A stretch of 24,482 bases of DNA from Promethearchaeota archaeon (GCA_030615235.1 JAUWZR010000008.1:1-24482); one strand, 5' to 3'; shown: positions 1 to 7,661, counted from the first letter of the stretch. The notes: generated by a model from the letters alone, not told the origin. Translations and numbers: made by a program.

Positions 1-35
1 TTATCCAACTCGGAGTAAAGAAAATAAACAAATTA

Positions 36-120
36 TTACTTTTTATCATTCTTTAGGCAGTTTTTACAAACGAACACGACTTTTCGTTTGTCTTTCGAAT
101 TTTCGTCGTAGTAAACTCTC
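36..120 (-). pseudogene. Decayed 3' copy of the neighbouring zinc-ribbon gene
   Basis: Read on the minus strand, this stretch encodes about 27 residues (ERVYYDENSKDKRKVVFVCK, then NCLKNDKK and a TAA stop) that match the C-terminal half of the intact zinc-ribbon protein encoded next door. The second Cys-x2-Cys pair is kept, as are nearly all surrounding residues, and several differences are conservative or silent. Upstream the frame stays open but reads as an AT-rich, isoleucine-rich non-homologous sequence until a TAA, with no ATG and no first Cys-x2-Cys. It is best read as the remnant of a tandem duplication whose 5' half was lost. A TTG-started short peptide cannot be excluded but would lack half of the metal site. 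Confidence 0.6.
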
Positions 121-199
121 TCGTTTAATTTAAAAACCAAAATAATTATTATAATATCAAGAATGATAGATAAAAAAATAAAGGAGCTTTATCTAATAA

Positions 200-367
200 C
201 TATTTTTCTTTATTCTTTAGGCAGTTTTTGCAAACAAATACGACCTTTTGCTTGTTTTTCGAGTTCTCGTCGTGGTAAACTCTTTTATATATGTAATTAT
301 TGCAAACATTACACAAAGCGGTTGTTCGAGCCTCTTGCAATAAAGGCCCTAAGTTTTCAAAAGTCAT
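200..367 (-). CDS. Small zinc-ribbon protein (55 aa), downstream of Alba
   Basis: A 55-residue protein starting with ATG (MTFENLGPLLQEARTTALCN). It has two Cys-x2-Cys knuckles, CNVC at about residues 19-22 and CKNC at about 46-49, separated by a basic, hydrophilic linker; this is the layout of a four-cysteine zinc ribbon. The start lies 9 bases after the stop of the Alba gene on the same strand, so the two are probably co-transcribed. A partial duplicate of its 3' half lies immediately downstream, which supports it being a real gene: the protein sequence of the conserved part was held while synonymous positions changed. The family is not one I can name; nucleic-acid binding is a reasonable guess from the fold and the neighbour, not a demonstrated role. 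Confidence 0.7.
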   Translation of the reverse strand: MTFENLGPLLQEARTTALCNVCNNYIYKRVYHDENSKNKQKVVFVCKNCLKNKEK

Positions 368-376
368 AAATCAATT

Positions 377-709
377 CTAGTAGAGTGATTTTGAGAGGGT
401 TATTTCGATTTTAGAAATTAAATCCTTTTTATTTTTTCTATTATCATAGTTTCTGTTGTTTTTTCGATAGTTATTCCTTTGTCTATTTTCAAAGTAAGGA
501 CGACTCCCTAACGAGACTTTGGCTATTTCTACTCCGGGATACATACGCTTTTTTAAAATTTCAGCAACTTCAACCGCAGTTGAAATTTCTTCTCCTTCCC
601 CTTTTATTAATAGCGTTTTTTTTCCTCCTGAAAATGCAAAAATTGCGTCCTTTATAGTTTTCTCCCGATCTGTTCGATTTCTTATTATAAGAGTTGTATC
701 ATTAGGCAT
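377..709 (-). CDS. albA: Alba family chromatin/RNA-binding protein with basic Asn/Arg-rich loop
   Basis: A 110-residue Alba-fold protein. Alba dimers coat DNA and bind RNA in most archaea. Recognisable elements in order are the first strand and helix (residues 5-27), the strand KKTLLIKGEGEEISTAVEVA (30-49) with the family's conserved G-x-x-I-S-x-A pattern, the second helix (ILKKRMYP), the strand VEIAKVSLGS, and the final strand ISKIEITLSK. The hairpin loop between the last two strands, which in Alba reaches into the minor groove, is enlarged here (about residues 73-95) and made almost entirely of Asn, Arg, Lys and Tyr. The lysine pair found near the N-terminus of Sulfolobus Alba, a regulated acetylation site, is replaced by RNRT. 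An ATG start is preceded by a GAGG motif about 7 bases upstream. The zinc-ribbon gene follows directly. Confidence 0.9.
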   Translation of the reverse strand: MPNDTTLIIRNRTDREKTIKDAIFAFSGGKKTLLIKGEGEEISTAVEVAEILKKRMYPGVEIAKVSLGSRPYFENRQRNNYRKNNRNYDNRKNKKDLISKIEITLSKSLY

Positions 710-872
710 GAAAAAACCTCATTACCAATTATTTGTTAAGTTTGATTTAAAAGCAGTCTAAATATTAAATATATATCAAGTAATTTAAAAGTTATTTAAA
801 TTATTTACTGAAAACAATACTTAAAAAGCAATTAAGTGAATAATCTTTTAAATAAAACAATAAATTAAACTT

Positions 873-905
873 TCACTTTGTGACAAAAATAAGGTCACAT
901 TGTGA
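873..905. promoter_or_regulatory. Twin dyad TCAC-N3-GTGA, operator-like
   Basis: Two near-identical 11-base elements, TCACTTTGTGA (873-883) and TCACATTGTGA (895-905), each an interrupted inverted repeat TCAC-N3-GTGA. Their start-to-start distance is exactly 22 bases, about two helical turns, so proteins bound to both would sit on the same DNA face. They lie just beyond the stop of the JAMM gene and about 165 bases upstream of the Alba ATG. The arrangement suggests a pair of sites for a dimeric transcription factor acting on the alba-zinc ribbon unit. The regulator is unknown; a role in transcript ending is the alternative, but there is no T-run beside them on the minus strand. Confidence 0.4.
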
Positions 906-914
906 TTGGAAAAT

Positions 915-2114
915 TTATAAATTAAACTCAGAACGACTCTTTAAATCATCTAAGACCTTTTGGTATTCAGAAATCCTTTCCTCGAAATGTTCAATTATCT
1001 TTCGTTCATCTGTATCTAGATAATCGAAAAAGGGTGAAATATTTCCAATCCTTTTAGTAAAATCATTCATGATTTTTGTATACCATTCGTTGGGCTTAGC
1101 CAGCATTTCATTTAGCTTTTTATTGTATTTCACCTTCTTTTTCTTGAATGCAGGATCGGTCTTATCAGCCTTGAAATCAGAAAGAATTGTTTCGTATTTT
1201 TTTAATTCTTTTTCAATTTTCTCTCTAAACTTCGGGATTCTGTAGATTTTTTTGTCGATATCAGGATCCCATTCGTATAAATAGTAATCCTCATTTTCAG
1301 CTTCTAATTCATCGTTGGTTATTTTAATATCTCTTTTTAAAACCATAATAAGACCGAAATTCCTTTGAAGTTGAGCAAGATATTTTTTTCGTAAAATTTC
1401 ATCTATGTATTTAATTTCTCTCAGAACATCATTCATGTTTTTGTCGATTTCTTTTACGACTTTATCAACATTTTTAACCATTTTCTCTATAGTATGTTCA
1501 AACTTTAATTCTATTGAGTTTGAATATGTAGCGAACATACCTCGATCAGGATTTTTCAACCTTATTCCAGCTATTCCTAAATAATATGATTTAGATTCTT
1601 TTTGGCAATGATCAAAAACAAGAGCAATAGCAAATGGATTAACACCTTGGTAAAAGAGTTGTGTTTCAATATCTCTTGGTGAAAAAATAAATCCTATTCC
1701 CGGGTGAGTGTGCCACCAACCAACAAAGAAATCTTCCTTATCATCTTGAATTGCTCTTTCATATATTGCTGTATTAAACTGGGCTGTATCTACATAATGC
1801 TTGCTCTTATACTCAACATATGCTCTATCGCCTACCATAACGGGGACTGCATCCTTAACGACCACTTCTTTATTTTCCTTAATCGACCCAACTAATATAC
1901 CATAAACTTCACGCCAGGTTTTTTGAGGAAGATCATTGTTTCCATATCTCATAGCATAACCAACAATGCGTTTATAAGCATTATATGACAAATGTACTGG
2001 CGTGATTGCCGGATCAATCCCGTACTTCTGAATGTAGTAATCTCTATTCGATATCTCGAATGTTTCATCAGTATCGGATGAAAAATTAACTTCCTCCTCT
2101 TTTTGAAGTTTCAA
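915..2114 (-). CDS. JAMM/MPN+ metalloprotease (Rpn11-like deubiquitinase)
   Basis: A 399-residue protein with an N-terminal MPN domain (about residues 37-200). The complete JAMM zinc-protease signature is visible: Glu69 in EVYGILVG, then GWWHTHPGIGFIFSPRD with His135, His137, Ser145 and Asp148 in the exact H-x-H-P-x6-S-x2-D spacing. The region resembles Rpn11/Csn5 (VGWYHSHPG...S..D). In eukaryotes these remove ubiquitin at the proteasome or Nedd8 from cullins; archaeal relatives sit in ubiquitin-like operons. The C-terminal half (about 200-399) is charged, helical and probably coiled coil, making the protein longer than PSMD14 and suggesting a partner-binding platform. No ubiquitin, E1 or E2 gene is in the window. 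The start is TTG; the next ATG is inside the domain, and a TATA-like box lies at the right distance upstream for a leaderless message. Confidence 0.85.
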   Translation of the reverse strand: MKLQKEEEVNFSSDTDETFEISNRDYYIQKYGIDPAITPVHLSYNAYKRIVGYAMRYGNNDLPQKTWREVYGILVGSIKENKEVVVKDAVPVMVGDRAYVEYKSKHYVDTAQFNTAIYERAIQDDKEDFFVGWWHTHPGIGFIFSPRDIETQLFYQGVNPFAIALVFDHCQKESKSYYLGIAGIRLKNPDRGMFATYSNSIELKFEHTIEKMVKNVDKVVKEIDKNMNDVLREIKYIDEILRKKYLAQLQRNFGLIMVLKRDIKITNDELEAENEDYYLYEWDPDIDKKIYRIPKFREKIEKELKKYETILSDFKADKTDPAFKKKKVKYNKKLNEMLAKPNEWYTKIMNDFTKRIGNISPFFDYLDTDERKIIEHFEERISEYQKVLDDLKSRSEFNL

Positions 2115-2127
2115 TGCTCTAAACCTA

Positions 2128-2142
2128 ATTTATAGTTTTAAA
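2128..2142 (-). promoter_or_regulatory. Putative TATA box for the JAMM gene
   Basis: On the minus strand, TTTAAAACTATAAAT spans about -28 to -14 from the TTG start of the JAMM gene. An archaeal TATA box centred near -26 would place transcription start at or next to the TTG, which fits a leaderless mRNA and supports that unusual start. This is pattern matching in an AT-rich gap, so certainty is limited. Confidence 0.35.
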
Positions 2143-2307
2143 TCGACTAACTCTGCTTAGTAAGCTCGTATTGAATCCGTATAATTTTCTAATCTCTTAA
2201 TAGTTTCAACTATTTATTGGATAAATTTAAAACTTTTAAATTTATCAATCTTTTTAACAAATTAGAAAAATAACACGTTAAATTATTACAACGATTAAAT
2301 AACCTTT

Positions 2308-2850
2308 ATGAAAGTTATAGGATTTTGTGGATTGCCCGGTTCCGGTAAATCAACAGTCTTGAAAGCTATAGTGGATTTAGGGATTATCATAACAATGGGG
2401 GATGTTATAAGAAACGAAGCAAAACGTAGAAACATCGACCCTAGTGATGTACATTTGGGGAAAATAGCCCTGGAATTACGAAAAAATTACGGACCAGAGA
2501 TAATTGCTGAGAAATGCGTAAATTTAATTAAAAAGTTAGAAATTGAAGTGTGTTTCATAGATGGGTTAAGATCTATGGCAGAAGTTAAAGTTTTTAGAAA
2601 ATACTGGAAATTTCCATTAATTGCAACTATAGTAGACGAAAAAATTAGGTATGAAAGACTTTCTAACAGAAAAAGACCTGATGATCCAAATTCTTTAAGT
2701 GAGATACGGGATAGGGATCAACGAGAAATTAGATTCGGTTTAAATGAAGTTATAGAAAACGCGAATCATAAAATTAATAATAATTTATCAGAAGTAGATG
2801 TTCAGCAAGAAACACGCGCTTTGATTTTTAAAATTATAGAAAATTATTAA
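2308..2850 (+). CDS. UPF0200-family P-loop kinase-like protein
   Basis: A 180-residue P-loop NTPase starting MKVIGFCGLPGSGKST, with Walker A at residues 8-15. Further hallmarks of the archaeal UPF0200 family follow in order: TMGDVIRNEAKRR (residues about 29-41), LGKIALELRKNYGPE, FIDGLRSMAEVKVF, and the lid-like stretch ERLSNRKRPDDP, ending with RDQREIRFGLNEVIENA. The fold is that of small nucleotide or CoA-precursor kinases, and members are often labelled as related to dephospho-CoA or adenylate kinase, but the substrate is not established. Length is normal for the family. It is divergent from the JAMM gene and converges on PRPP synthetase with a gap of only 4 bases. No Shine-Dalgarno sequence is visible, so a leaderless message is likely. 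Confidence 0.8.
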   Translation: MKVIGFCGLPGSGKSTVLKAIVDLGIIITMGDVIRNEAKRRNIDPSDVHLGKIALELRKNYGPEIIAEKCVNLIKKLEIEVCFIDGLRSMAEVKVFRKYWKFPLIATIVDEKIRYERLSNRKRPDDPNSLSEIRDRDQREIRFGLNEVIENANHKINNNLSEVDVQQETRALIFKIIENY

Positions 2851-2854
2851 AAAT

Positions 2855-3757
2855 TCATTTCAAATAATCTACAATAGCTTTCGATAATGAGACTTTACTC
2901 ACTTCGTTATCAATAGAATCAGTACCGATTATATCATCTGCTCCTGCACTAAATATTCTATATCTTGCATTTTGTAATAAAAGGGCGTGGGTTGCTACAG
3001 CAAATATTCTATTAGCCCCTTCCTTCTTTAAAATTTTTATGGCTTTAGCCATCGTTCCGCCCGTAGCAATAATATCGTCTGAAATGATGACATCTCTATT
3101 TTTTAAACTTAATTTTCCCGACATTGTTATCTCTCCCGATTTAACATCTCGTACTTTTTCAAAATAATCTACTGGTATGTTATCTCCAAAATGTTTCGCA
3201 AATGCTCTAGATCTTTCTACAGCACCTTTGTCAGGAGCGACCACTACAATATTTTTAATGTTTAAAGATTTAATATAATCCGCTAAAATTTTCATAGAAT
3301 CTATATTCACACACTTACATTGGATTTCTTCTAAAATTTTTTGAGAGTGAATATCAACAACATAGAGCTCATTAATTCTCATTGAATCTATAAGTCTTAG
3401 AACCAATTGAGCAAATTTACACTCTCCTGGTCTAAAAACACTATCTTGACGAGCATAAGCTAGGTAAGGAATAACAACAACAATTTTAGTGGCACCCATT
3501 CTTTTAACAGCTTCGATCATCATTAAAAGCTCGATTAACCTTCCATTTTGGTTTTCGCTTGAGCTCGGTCCTGTTGATTGGACAATTATAACCTCCGTTC
3601 CATCTATTAAGGAATCATTATCTATGTTTATTCTAAGGTAGTTTTCTCCATCAGGAAATGTTTTTGTTTCAGTGTTATAGTAATTAATGTCTAAACCCTT
3701 AGCAATTCTTATCCCAAGTATTTGGCTTGCTGGACCCACAATTAAGATCTTTTTCAT
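2855..3757 (-). CDS. prs: Ribose-phosphate pyrophosphokinase (PRPP synthetase)
   Basis: A 300-residue cytosolic enzyme making 5-phosphoribosyl 1-diphosphate from ribose 5-phosphate and ATP, the precursor of purines, pyrimidines, histidine, tryptophan and NAD. Visible family features are FPDGENYLR (residues 34-42), the ATP-binding region PYLAYARQDSVFRPGE (97-112), the divalent-metal His in VVDIHSQ (about 133-139), VVVAPDKGAVERSR, and the PRPP-binding loop DDIIATGGTM near residue 228. At about 300 residues it has the length of archaeal enzymes and lacks extra domains. ATG start. It reads in the same direction as the hydrolase gene upstream, about 54 bases away, so co-transcription is possible but unproven. 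Function is very secure. Confidence 0.95.
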   Translation of the reverse strand: MKKILIVGPASQILGIRIAKGLDINYYNTETKTFPDGENYLRINIDNDSLIDGTEVIIVQSTGPSSSENQNGRLIELLMMIEAVKRMGATKIVVVIPYLAYARQDSVFRPGECKFAQLVLRLIDSMRINELYVVDIHSQKILEEIQCKCVNIDSMKILADYIKSLNIKNIVVVAPDKGAVERSRAFAKHFGDNIPVDYFEKVRDVKSGEITMSGKLSLKNRDVIISDDIIATGGTMAKAIKILKKEGANRIFAVATHALLLQNARYRIFSAGADDIIGTDSIDNEVSKVSLSKAIVDYLK

Positions 3758-3811
3758 ACAGCATCACTTTTTTATATTAACTTTTTACATTTTAACATAT
3801 TGTTTCATTTC

Positions 3812-4531
3812 TTATATTTTTTTTAAAAATTTAAGAGTAACATTAAACAAAATTTCCCTATGATTTTTGAATGAATGAGATCCCCCCTCAAATTGAATTA
3901 CATTCTCCGCATTTAAACCGAGTTGTTTTTTAATCTGCGAGAGATTAGAGAATGGGATTCTATTGTCATCTTTACAATGGGCTATCAGAATTCTTTTATT
4001 GTTTGATGGCTCGTTTTTTAGAAAATATTTAGGGCTGATTTTCTGAATAATTTCCTCTTGAAATTTTATAGTGGTCGAATGGTAATCGTATCTCGCACAC
4101 AGAGCAATTAAAGCTTTTACTTTTTTGTTAAGGAAACCTTGTGTTAAAATAATTGATGCCCCTATACTCCTTCCAAATAGAATTATTTTTTGTTCCAAGA
4201 GTCTGGAAGACTGATGGGTTAGCACCCAATCAATTACAATTTGGATATCGGAAAATATTTGAACAACCATCTTATCCCACCTAGATCCCGTCTGTTTTTT
4301 AGTTTCTCCATGTGCACGGTAATCGTAAGATAACACATAAAATCCAGCGTCAACGAATTTTTCTGTATAATACTTGACAAAATAACTCTCGCGATGATCC
4401 AATAATCCAGCTAAATTAATTATAAAAGGAGCTTTCTTAGGTGTGTTAGAATCAGAATAAATAGTTCCCTTTAAAAATAAATCTTCATCTTTGATTGGAA
4501 TATCTATATTTTCAATTTCTACGCTATTCAT
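3812..4531 (-). CDS. Alpha/beta hydrolase of the lipase/DLH-like serine type
   Basis: A 239-residue alpha/beta hydrolase. The nucleophile elbow is FGRSIGAS with Ser122. The acid is probably Asp188 or Asp189 in HCKDDNRIPFSN, and the base His219 in GGSHSF, giving a complete triad in the expected order. An upstream HG-like oxyanion region (LAGLLDHRESY) and YDYRAHGET complete the family pattern seen in serine aminopeptidase-like and cold-active esterases. No signal peptide is visible, so it is cytosolic. The substrate cannot be told. It lies 11 bases downstream of the IscU-like gene on the same strand and is probably in one transcription unit with it and the small helical gene before it. Confidence 0.8.
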   Translation of the reverse strand: MNSVEIENIDIPIKDEDLFLKGTIYSDSNTPKKAPFIINLAGLLDHRESYFVKYYTEKFVDAGFYVLSYDYRAHGETKKQTGSRWDKMVVQIFSDIQIVIDWVLTHQSSRLLEQKIILFGRSIGASIILTQGFLNKKVKALIALCARYDYHSTTIKFQEEIIQKISPKYFLKNEPSNNKRILIAHCKDDNRIPFSNLSQIKKQLGLNAENVIQFEGGSHSFKNHREILFNVTLKFLKKI

Positions 4532-4542
4532 TTTACAAATAA

Positions 4543-4983
4543 TTAATTCTTTTTACTTTTGTATTTCGCAATAAGATTTCTTAATGTAGTTACTGCAAGA
4601 TCTAGACTATGTTTATGATCTTCAGGTAATCTATTTAAAGCCAGGTCTATATTCTCGGGTTTTAGGCTTTCAGCATACTTTAAAGATTTCCCTTCAATTA
4701 ATATAGTTGTTTGACTTCCAGTTGCTACAGTTGCTCCGCAGCCATCAGTAAAAAAATTAGCACTTTTAATAATATCGTCCTGAATCGTTAAATAAAATTC
4801 CATCGTATCATTTTTTTCTCCTTTGTAAGAATGAGATATTGTGAAATTAGCCGGTTTTCCCCAATTTTTAGGGTTATGAAACAAGTTTACAATATGTTTG
4901 TTAAAATCGTGTATTTCTTTATCAACGATTTCCTCTTGAAGTTTCTCAACAAATTTGTCAAAATCTCCCTTACCCTGAGGCAT
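4543..4983 (-). CDS. IscU/NifU-like scaffold protein lacking two cluster cysteines
   Basis: A 146-residue IscU/NifU N-terminal-domain protein; the family builds Fe-S clusters on three cysteines. Landmarks are LFHNPKNWGKPAN, NDTMEFYLTIQDDIIKSANF, FTDGCGATVATGSQTT, IEGKSLKYAESL and LPEDHKHSLDLAVTTLRNLI. Only the middle cysteine (Cys82, in DGCGA) remains. The first (IscU GACGD) is GEKND, Cys to Lys with the Asp kept; the third (IscU HCS) reads HS, Cys to Ser with the His kept. A classical 2Fe-2S site therefore cannot form in the usual way. I chose the ATG after a GGGTGA motif, one base past the stop of the gene before it; a GTG fifteen bases earlier is the alternative. No cysteine desulfurase is nearby. 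It may be a regulatory or sulfur-carrier derivative. Confidence 0.75.
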   Translation of the reverse strand: MPQGKGDFDKFVEKLQEEIVDKEIHDFNKHIVNLFHNPKNWGKPANFTISHSYKGEKNDTMEFYLTIQDDIIKSANFFTDGCGATVATGSQTTILIEGKSLKYAESLKPENIDLALNRLPEDHKHSLDLAVTTLRNLIAKYKSKKN

Positions 4984-4984
4984 C

Positions 4985-5272
4985 TTACTTAATTTCACCC
5001 AGATGCTTTAAAACATGCTTTTTTAAGCGCTCTACTCGTATAACTTCGCTTGAAGTTTTGTTATATTTGTCTAGTATGTTTATTATTTCTTGATTTAACT
5101 CATTATGTTCTGTTGTACAAGTGCTTCTTTCTAAAAAATCTTCTCCGTGTCTCATAGCCGCTAAATTTTCAGTTATTTTAACTAATTCCGTAGCGATTAC
5201 GCTATTGATGTAGATTAGATCGGAGAACATATCTTTCATGTATAATATTAATTTTATTTGGTCAGCAGACAT
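4985..5272 (-). CDS. Small helical protein of unknown function, operonic with IscU-like gene
   Basis: A 95-residue, almost entirely alpha-helical acidic protein beginning MSADQIKLILYMKDMFSDLI, with one Cys in the middle (STCTTEHN) and a basic C-terminus (RLKKHVLKHLGEIK). I do not recognise the family. No transmembrane segment or metal motif is visible. The ATG two codons inside a TTG is the more likely start. Its stop lies one base before the preferred ATG of the IscU-like gene, and it overlaps the alternative GTG start, so translational coupling is likely and a joint function with the IscU-like protein is a fair inference. The heptad-like hydrophobic spacing suggests a helical hairpin or a dimer. 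Confidence 0.6.
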   Translation of the reverse strand: MSADQIKLILYMKDMFSDLIYINSVIATELVKITENLAAMRHGEDFLERSTCTTEHNELNQEIINILDKYNKTSSEVIRVERLKKHVLKHLGEIK

Positions 5273-5331
5273 ATGCAATAAAAGATCTCTAGAAATTAAT
5301 TCATTATGATTTTAGAGTCTAAGGAGAATAT

Positions 5332-7026
5332 TTAAAAGAAAAATACAAAATAAGCTGCCATATAGATTAAGCTCCCGAAAATAAGAGCAAAAATTATAAC
5401 CATTCTTATTAAAAAAGTATTTTTCATCTCAGGTTTCATAATTTCTTTCGGGAAATTTTTCAAGTTCTTTAAATATTGACTAATCATGTTGGTTTCTTTT
5501 AAATTTAGAGTGATTTGAACTCTATAAGTTATAGATGGCGATTTTATTTCAATGAAATCTATCGGATAGCATAAATAAAATGTAATAAATGCGATTACCA
5601 ACATCCATAACAAAGTACTAATCAAATTATCTATTCTTAGCGTAAAAGTATCTGCTGCTAACCATCCTTCCAATTGTTGAAGCGTGAGGAATACTAAAAT
5701 CCCACATATTCCAAAAACATCAAAAAAATCTATTTTTCTGTACCATTTTTTTATGCTTAGTGACTCTACCTTTTTAGCAGCAATATAGTGAAACTTGTGT
5801 AAGAATTCTCGCTTAAACCTAAATTCTTTTGATTCTTCGTTAAATTCAAATGAATCTCCATTCTTCTTACTAAAGTCGTAAAAAACAGCTTTTACCAACA
5901 ACATTAATCCATACAATAAAGCGAACCACCATACCTGAGGGCCAAATAACACCATTTGCGTAAGCATTATTAGAGCAATTGTTATTAAAAATAACCCAAA
6001 GATAAGCTTAAATAATTGAAAATTAGTCGAGTTAACACTTGAGAATACCGTATCATCGCCGTTCGTTTCTGCGTTCCGCAGATTTGGATTACATTCCAAA
6101 AAATTGGCAAAATTTTGTTTAAAATGTGATCGATTCTTCAATTTTATAGGCGAAAACCACATTTCATATAATTTTTCTTTCGTAGCAATTTCGAAGTATT
6201 TTTGTTGAAACATCACTAATATTACTAAAACTACGATATCAATAATAGTTAATACGATGAATGTCCAGGATAATACGAATTCTGGCCCTGCTCTTTCCGC
6301 AGCAAATAAGGGAATCGCCGTCATGAGTTGTAAGACGATAAATGGGATCATTAGAATGATCCAAGCCAATTTTGGTCCGGTGTGATTATTTTGGAATCGT
6401 ACGAATTCGATATCCTTTTTCGGAATTTCGGTTAACCATGCAAACCCAGGTCTAATTTCGGAAAAGAAAAGAAAGTTCTTCGACTTTGAAAATATACCTC
6501 GAAATGGACTAAGAATAAAATAAATTAATAAGCCAAGACCTGTCATTAGCATGGGGAAACCAGTAACATAAAACCAAGAGGGTCCACCAAGAAATATCGC
6601 GCTTCCAAATTCTTCCGTATGACCAACACCAACACCAAATATAACAAACGAAATAAGGCCATTTATTATTAAGAGTATAGAGGCTATGAGTCTCGTAATT
6701 GCAAACGAATTAAATTTCACATAATCTTCAACTGGTTCTCTTAAATCTCGCATGCTTTTATAAGTTAAAGAGTTTTCCCGTATATAGTAGGGTGTTATAT
6801 AATATTTCGAAGTAATAATACCTCCGAATATAATAATTAAGATGTTTACGATTAGTGAGAGATTAAAACCGTTAAGAGTTATTCCAAAATCATAACCTAT
6901 AAATGTAAACAGACATCCTAAAAAAATAATTAGTATTCCAATTGCTAAAAAAAGATAACGCAGATATCGTTTTTTGGGATGTATTAATTTTAATTTCTCA
7001 ATTTCTTCGTTGGTTAAATATGTCAT
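5332..7026 (-). CDS. Large multi-pass membrane protein, unknown function
   Basis: A protein of about 564 residues with roughly ten to eleven predicted membrane helices, for example LFLAIGILIIFLGCLFTFIG near the N-terminus, a pair near residues 145-185, a pair at LAWIILMIPFIVLQLMTAIP and SWTFIVLTIIDIVVLVILVM, another pair after a soluble loop of about 50 residues, and a final helix ending FLIRMVIIFALIFGSLIYMA. Charged loops between helix pairs are cytosolic by the positive-inside rule. No transporter, protease or transferase motif is recognisable. The ATG is preferred over a GTG three codons earlier, and an AATAATAAATAATT box lies about 13-26 bases upstream, consistent with leaderless transcription. 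It is divergent from the small membrane protein that follows. Confidence 0.7.
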   Translation of the reverse strand: MTYLTNEEIEKLKLIHPKKRYLRYLFLAIGILIIFLGCLFTFIGYDFGITLNGFNLSLIVNILIIIFGGIITSKYYITPYYIRENSLTYKSMRDLREPVEDYVKFNSFAITRLIASILLIINGLISFVIFGVGVGHTEEFGSAIFLGGPSWFYVTGFPMLMTGLGLLIYFILSPFRGIFSKSKNFLFFSEIRPGFAWLTEIPKKDIEFVRFQNNHTGPKLAWIILMIPFIVLQLMTAIPLFAAERAGPEFVLSWTFIVLTIIDIVVLVILVMFQQKYFEIATKEKLYEMWFSPIKLKNRSHFKQNFANFLECNPNLRNAETNGDDTVFSSVNSTNFQLFKLIFGLFLITIALIMLTQMVLFGPQVWWFALLYGLMLLVKAVFYDFSKKNGDSFEFNEESKEFRFKREFLHKFHYIAAKKVESLSIKKWYRKIDFFDVFGICGILVFLTLQQLEGWLAADTFTLRIDNLISTLLWMLVIAFITFYLCYPIDFIEIKSPSITYRVQITLNLKETNMISQYLKNLKNFPKEIMKPEMKNTFLIRMVIIFALIFGSLIYMAAYFVFFF

Positions 7027-7151
7027 TGATAGCACGCAATTATTTATTATTCAATAATACATTTTTTGTTTTTATCTTTAATAAAATTTCAATTTTAAAA
7101 TTTGACCAATATCTTTTTTACACGATATAAAAACATTTCTCTTGAAGAAAA

Positions 7152-7628
7152 ATGGATTATAAATACTTTCATGACGGTTTACTATCATTATCAGTTGTTC
7201 AATTTGTCTTTTCATCTACTTTATTACTTGGGTCTATAATTTTAAAGCCTTACATCGCCTTGGAGCCAGATGAAAGAGATTTTATAATTATCTTAGCTTT
7301 AGTAAATATTTTTTTTAGTTTTTACTATTTAATAGAAGCTCTAAAGTTGGACCGAGTATTTAGCCTAGAAGAAAAACACATTTATAAATTTGGAAAGAGA
7401 ATTGGAGTTGTATCATTATTGTATACACCTCATTTATTTGTTTTTATATCATTATTGTTTATAGATTTACATAATCTTCAACTGATGATGGTATTCTTAA
7501 ACCTAATTATAGAAACTCTTTTACTCGGAATTGTTTTTAAAGAAATTTACGATATTCTTTATAAGGAGGAGACTGAGAGAAAATTTGAACTGGAACAAAA
7601 TCGAAAATTGTATTTTGAAAAGAAATAA
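7152..7628 (+). CDS. Four-helix membrane protein, unknown function
   Basis: A 158-residue protein with four hydrophobic segments: about residues 12-34 (SVVQFVFSSTLLLGSIIL), 43-64 (FIIILALVNIFFSFYYLIEA), 86-106 and 111-133 (MMVFLNLIIETLLLGIVFKE). It ends in a highly charged tail (YKEETERKFELEQNRKLYFE) likely to be a cytosolic coiled coil. No motif of a named family is visible. It is divergent from the larger membrane-protein gene, with about 125 bases between the starts, and convergent with the BRO1-like gene. It may be lineage-specific. Confidence 0.6.
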   Translation: MDYKYFHDGLLSLSVVQFVFSSTLLLGSIILKPYIALEPDERDFIIILALVNIFFSFYYLIEALKLDRVFSLEEKHIYKFGKRIGVVSLLYTPHLFVFISLLFIDLHNLQLMMVFLNLIIETLLLGIVFKEIYDILYKEETERKFELEQNRKLYFEKK

Positions 7629-7661
7629 ATTAAGATAAAGTATTTTTGAAAGCTTTGATTA

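Noticed and set aside
163..369. 68-aa plus-strand ORF
   Set aside because: It is the antisense of the zinc-ribbon gene, whose minus-strand reading has paired CxxC motifs and a partial paralogue.
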